Source: Liolophura sinensis (taxonomy: Eukaryota; Mollusca; Polyplacophora; Chitonida; Chitonidae). From it: a stretch of 64,000 bases of DNA. This document shows positions 63,991 through 64,000 of the stretch, in pieces (position 1 is the stretch's first letter; each line of letters opens with the position of its first letter). A program made the translations under genes and the position numbers. The notes under the pieces were generated by a model that had not been told where the DNA came from, searched no databases, and saw only the letters and a program-made list of their open reading frames with translations. Location: positions 1,180,001-1,244,000 of the forward strand of contig NC_088307.1 of assembly GCF_032854445.1 (NCBI RefSeq), given 5' to 3'.

Positions 63991-64000
63991 CGCAAACATC

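Overview
The window is animal nuclear DNA. Genes have many short exons with GT-AG introns, the intergenic and intronic space is crowded with tRNA-derived SINEs and minisatellites, and one complete-length Polinton (Maverick) is present. The SINE types and the Polinton protein types look lophotrochozoan, most likely a marine mollusc (inference; no species can be named from the sequence alone).

Two copies of a sodium/solute symporter gene (SLC5 family; closest in type to SLC5A8, SLC5A12 and SLC5A6) are arranged head to head. The plus-strand gene runs from 17645 to 57532. Its 15 coding exons join in phase into 578 codons plus a stop, and it looks functional. The minus-strand copy (3360-16162) keeps exons 1, 3, 4, 5, 7, 8, 9, 10 and 11, but it has a lost splice acceptor, a 1-bp insertion, a 7-bp deletion and no visible exons 2, 6 or 12-15. 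It looks like a decayed paralogue. The two exon 1 copies and about 270 bp upstream of each form an inverted repeat around a spacer of about 1 kb, so the two promoters are mirror images. A third remnant of the exon 1 start lies in the spacer.

Intron 1 of the plus-strand gene is 17.4 kb long because a 14.8-kb Polinton (19569-34370) sits in it, with terminal inverted repeats of about 200 bp and a 5-bp flanking direct repeat. From left to right the element has about 2 kb with no gene (including a TA microsatellite), degraded virion-type genes on both strands, a frameshifted major-capsid-type gene, a frameshifted packaging ATPase, three small genes (two of them broken), an intact DDE integrase, and an intact 1342-residue protein-primed-type family B DNA polymerase on the minus strand. 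The integration and replication genes are open while most of the capsid module is broken.

The later introns of the SLC5 gene hold tandem arrays of different kinds: 31-bp and 59-bp units near exons 5 and 6, 55-bp units (3.1 kb) in intron 6, 23-bp units (1.3 kb) in intron 7, a 1.5-kb palindromic array in intron 12 and 33-bp units (4.8 kb) in intron 13. Exons between them are undamaged. The long open frames over the 33-bp array are by-products of a stop-free unit whose length is a multiple of three.

The left edge (1-3300) and right edge (57.5-64 kb) hold duplicated non-coding DNA, SINE copies and short tandem repeats. A possible tiny first exon of another gene lies at 59930.
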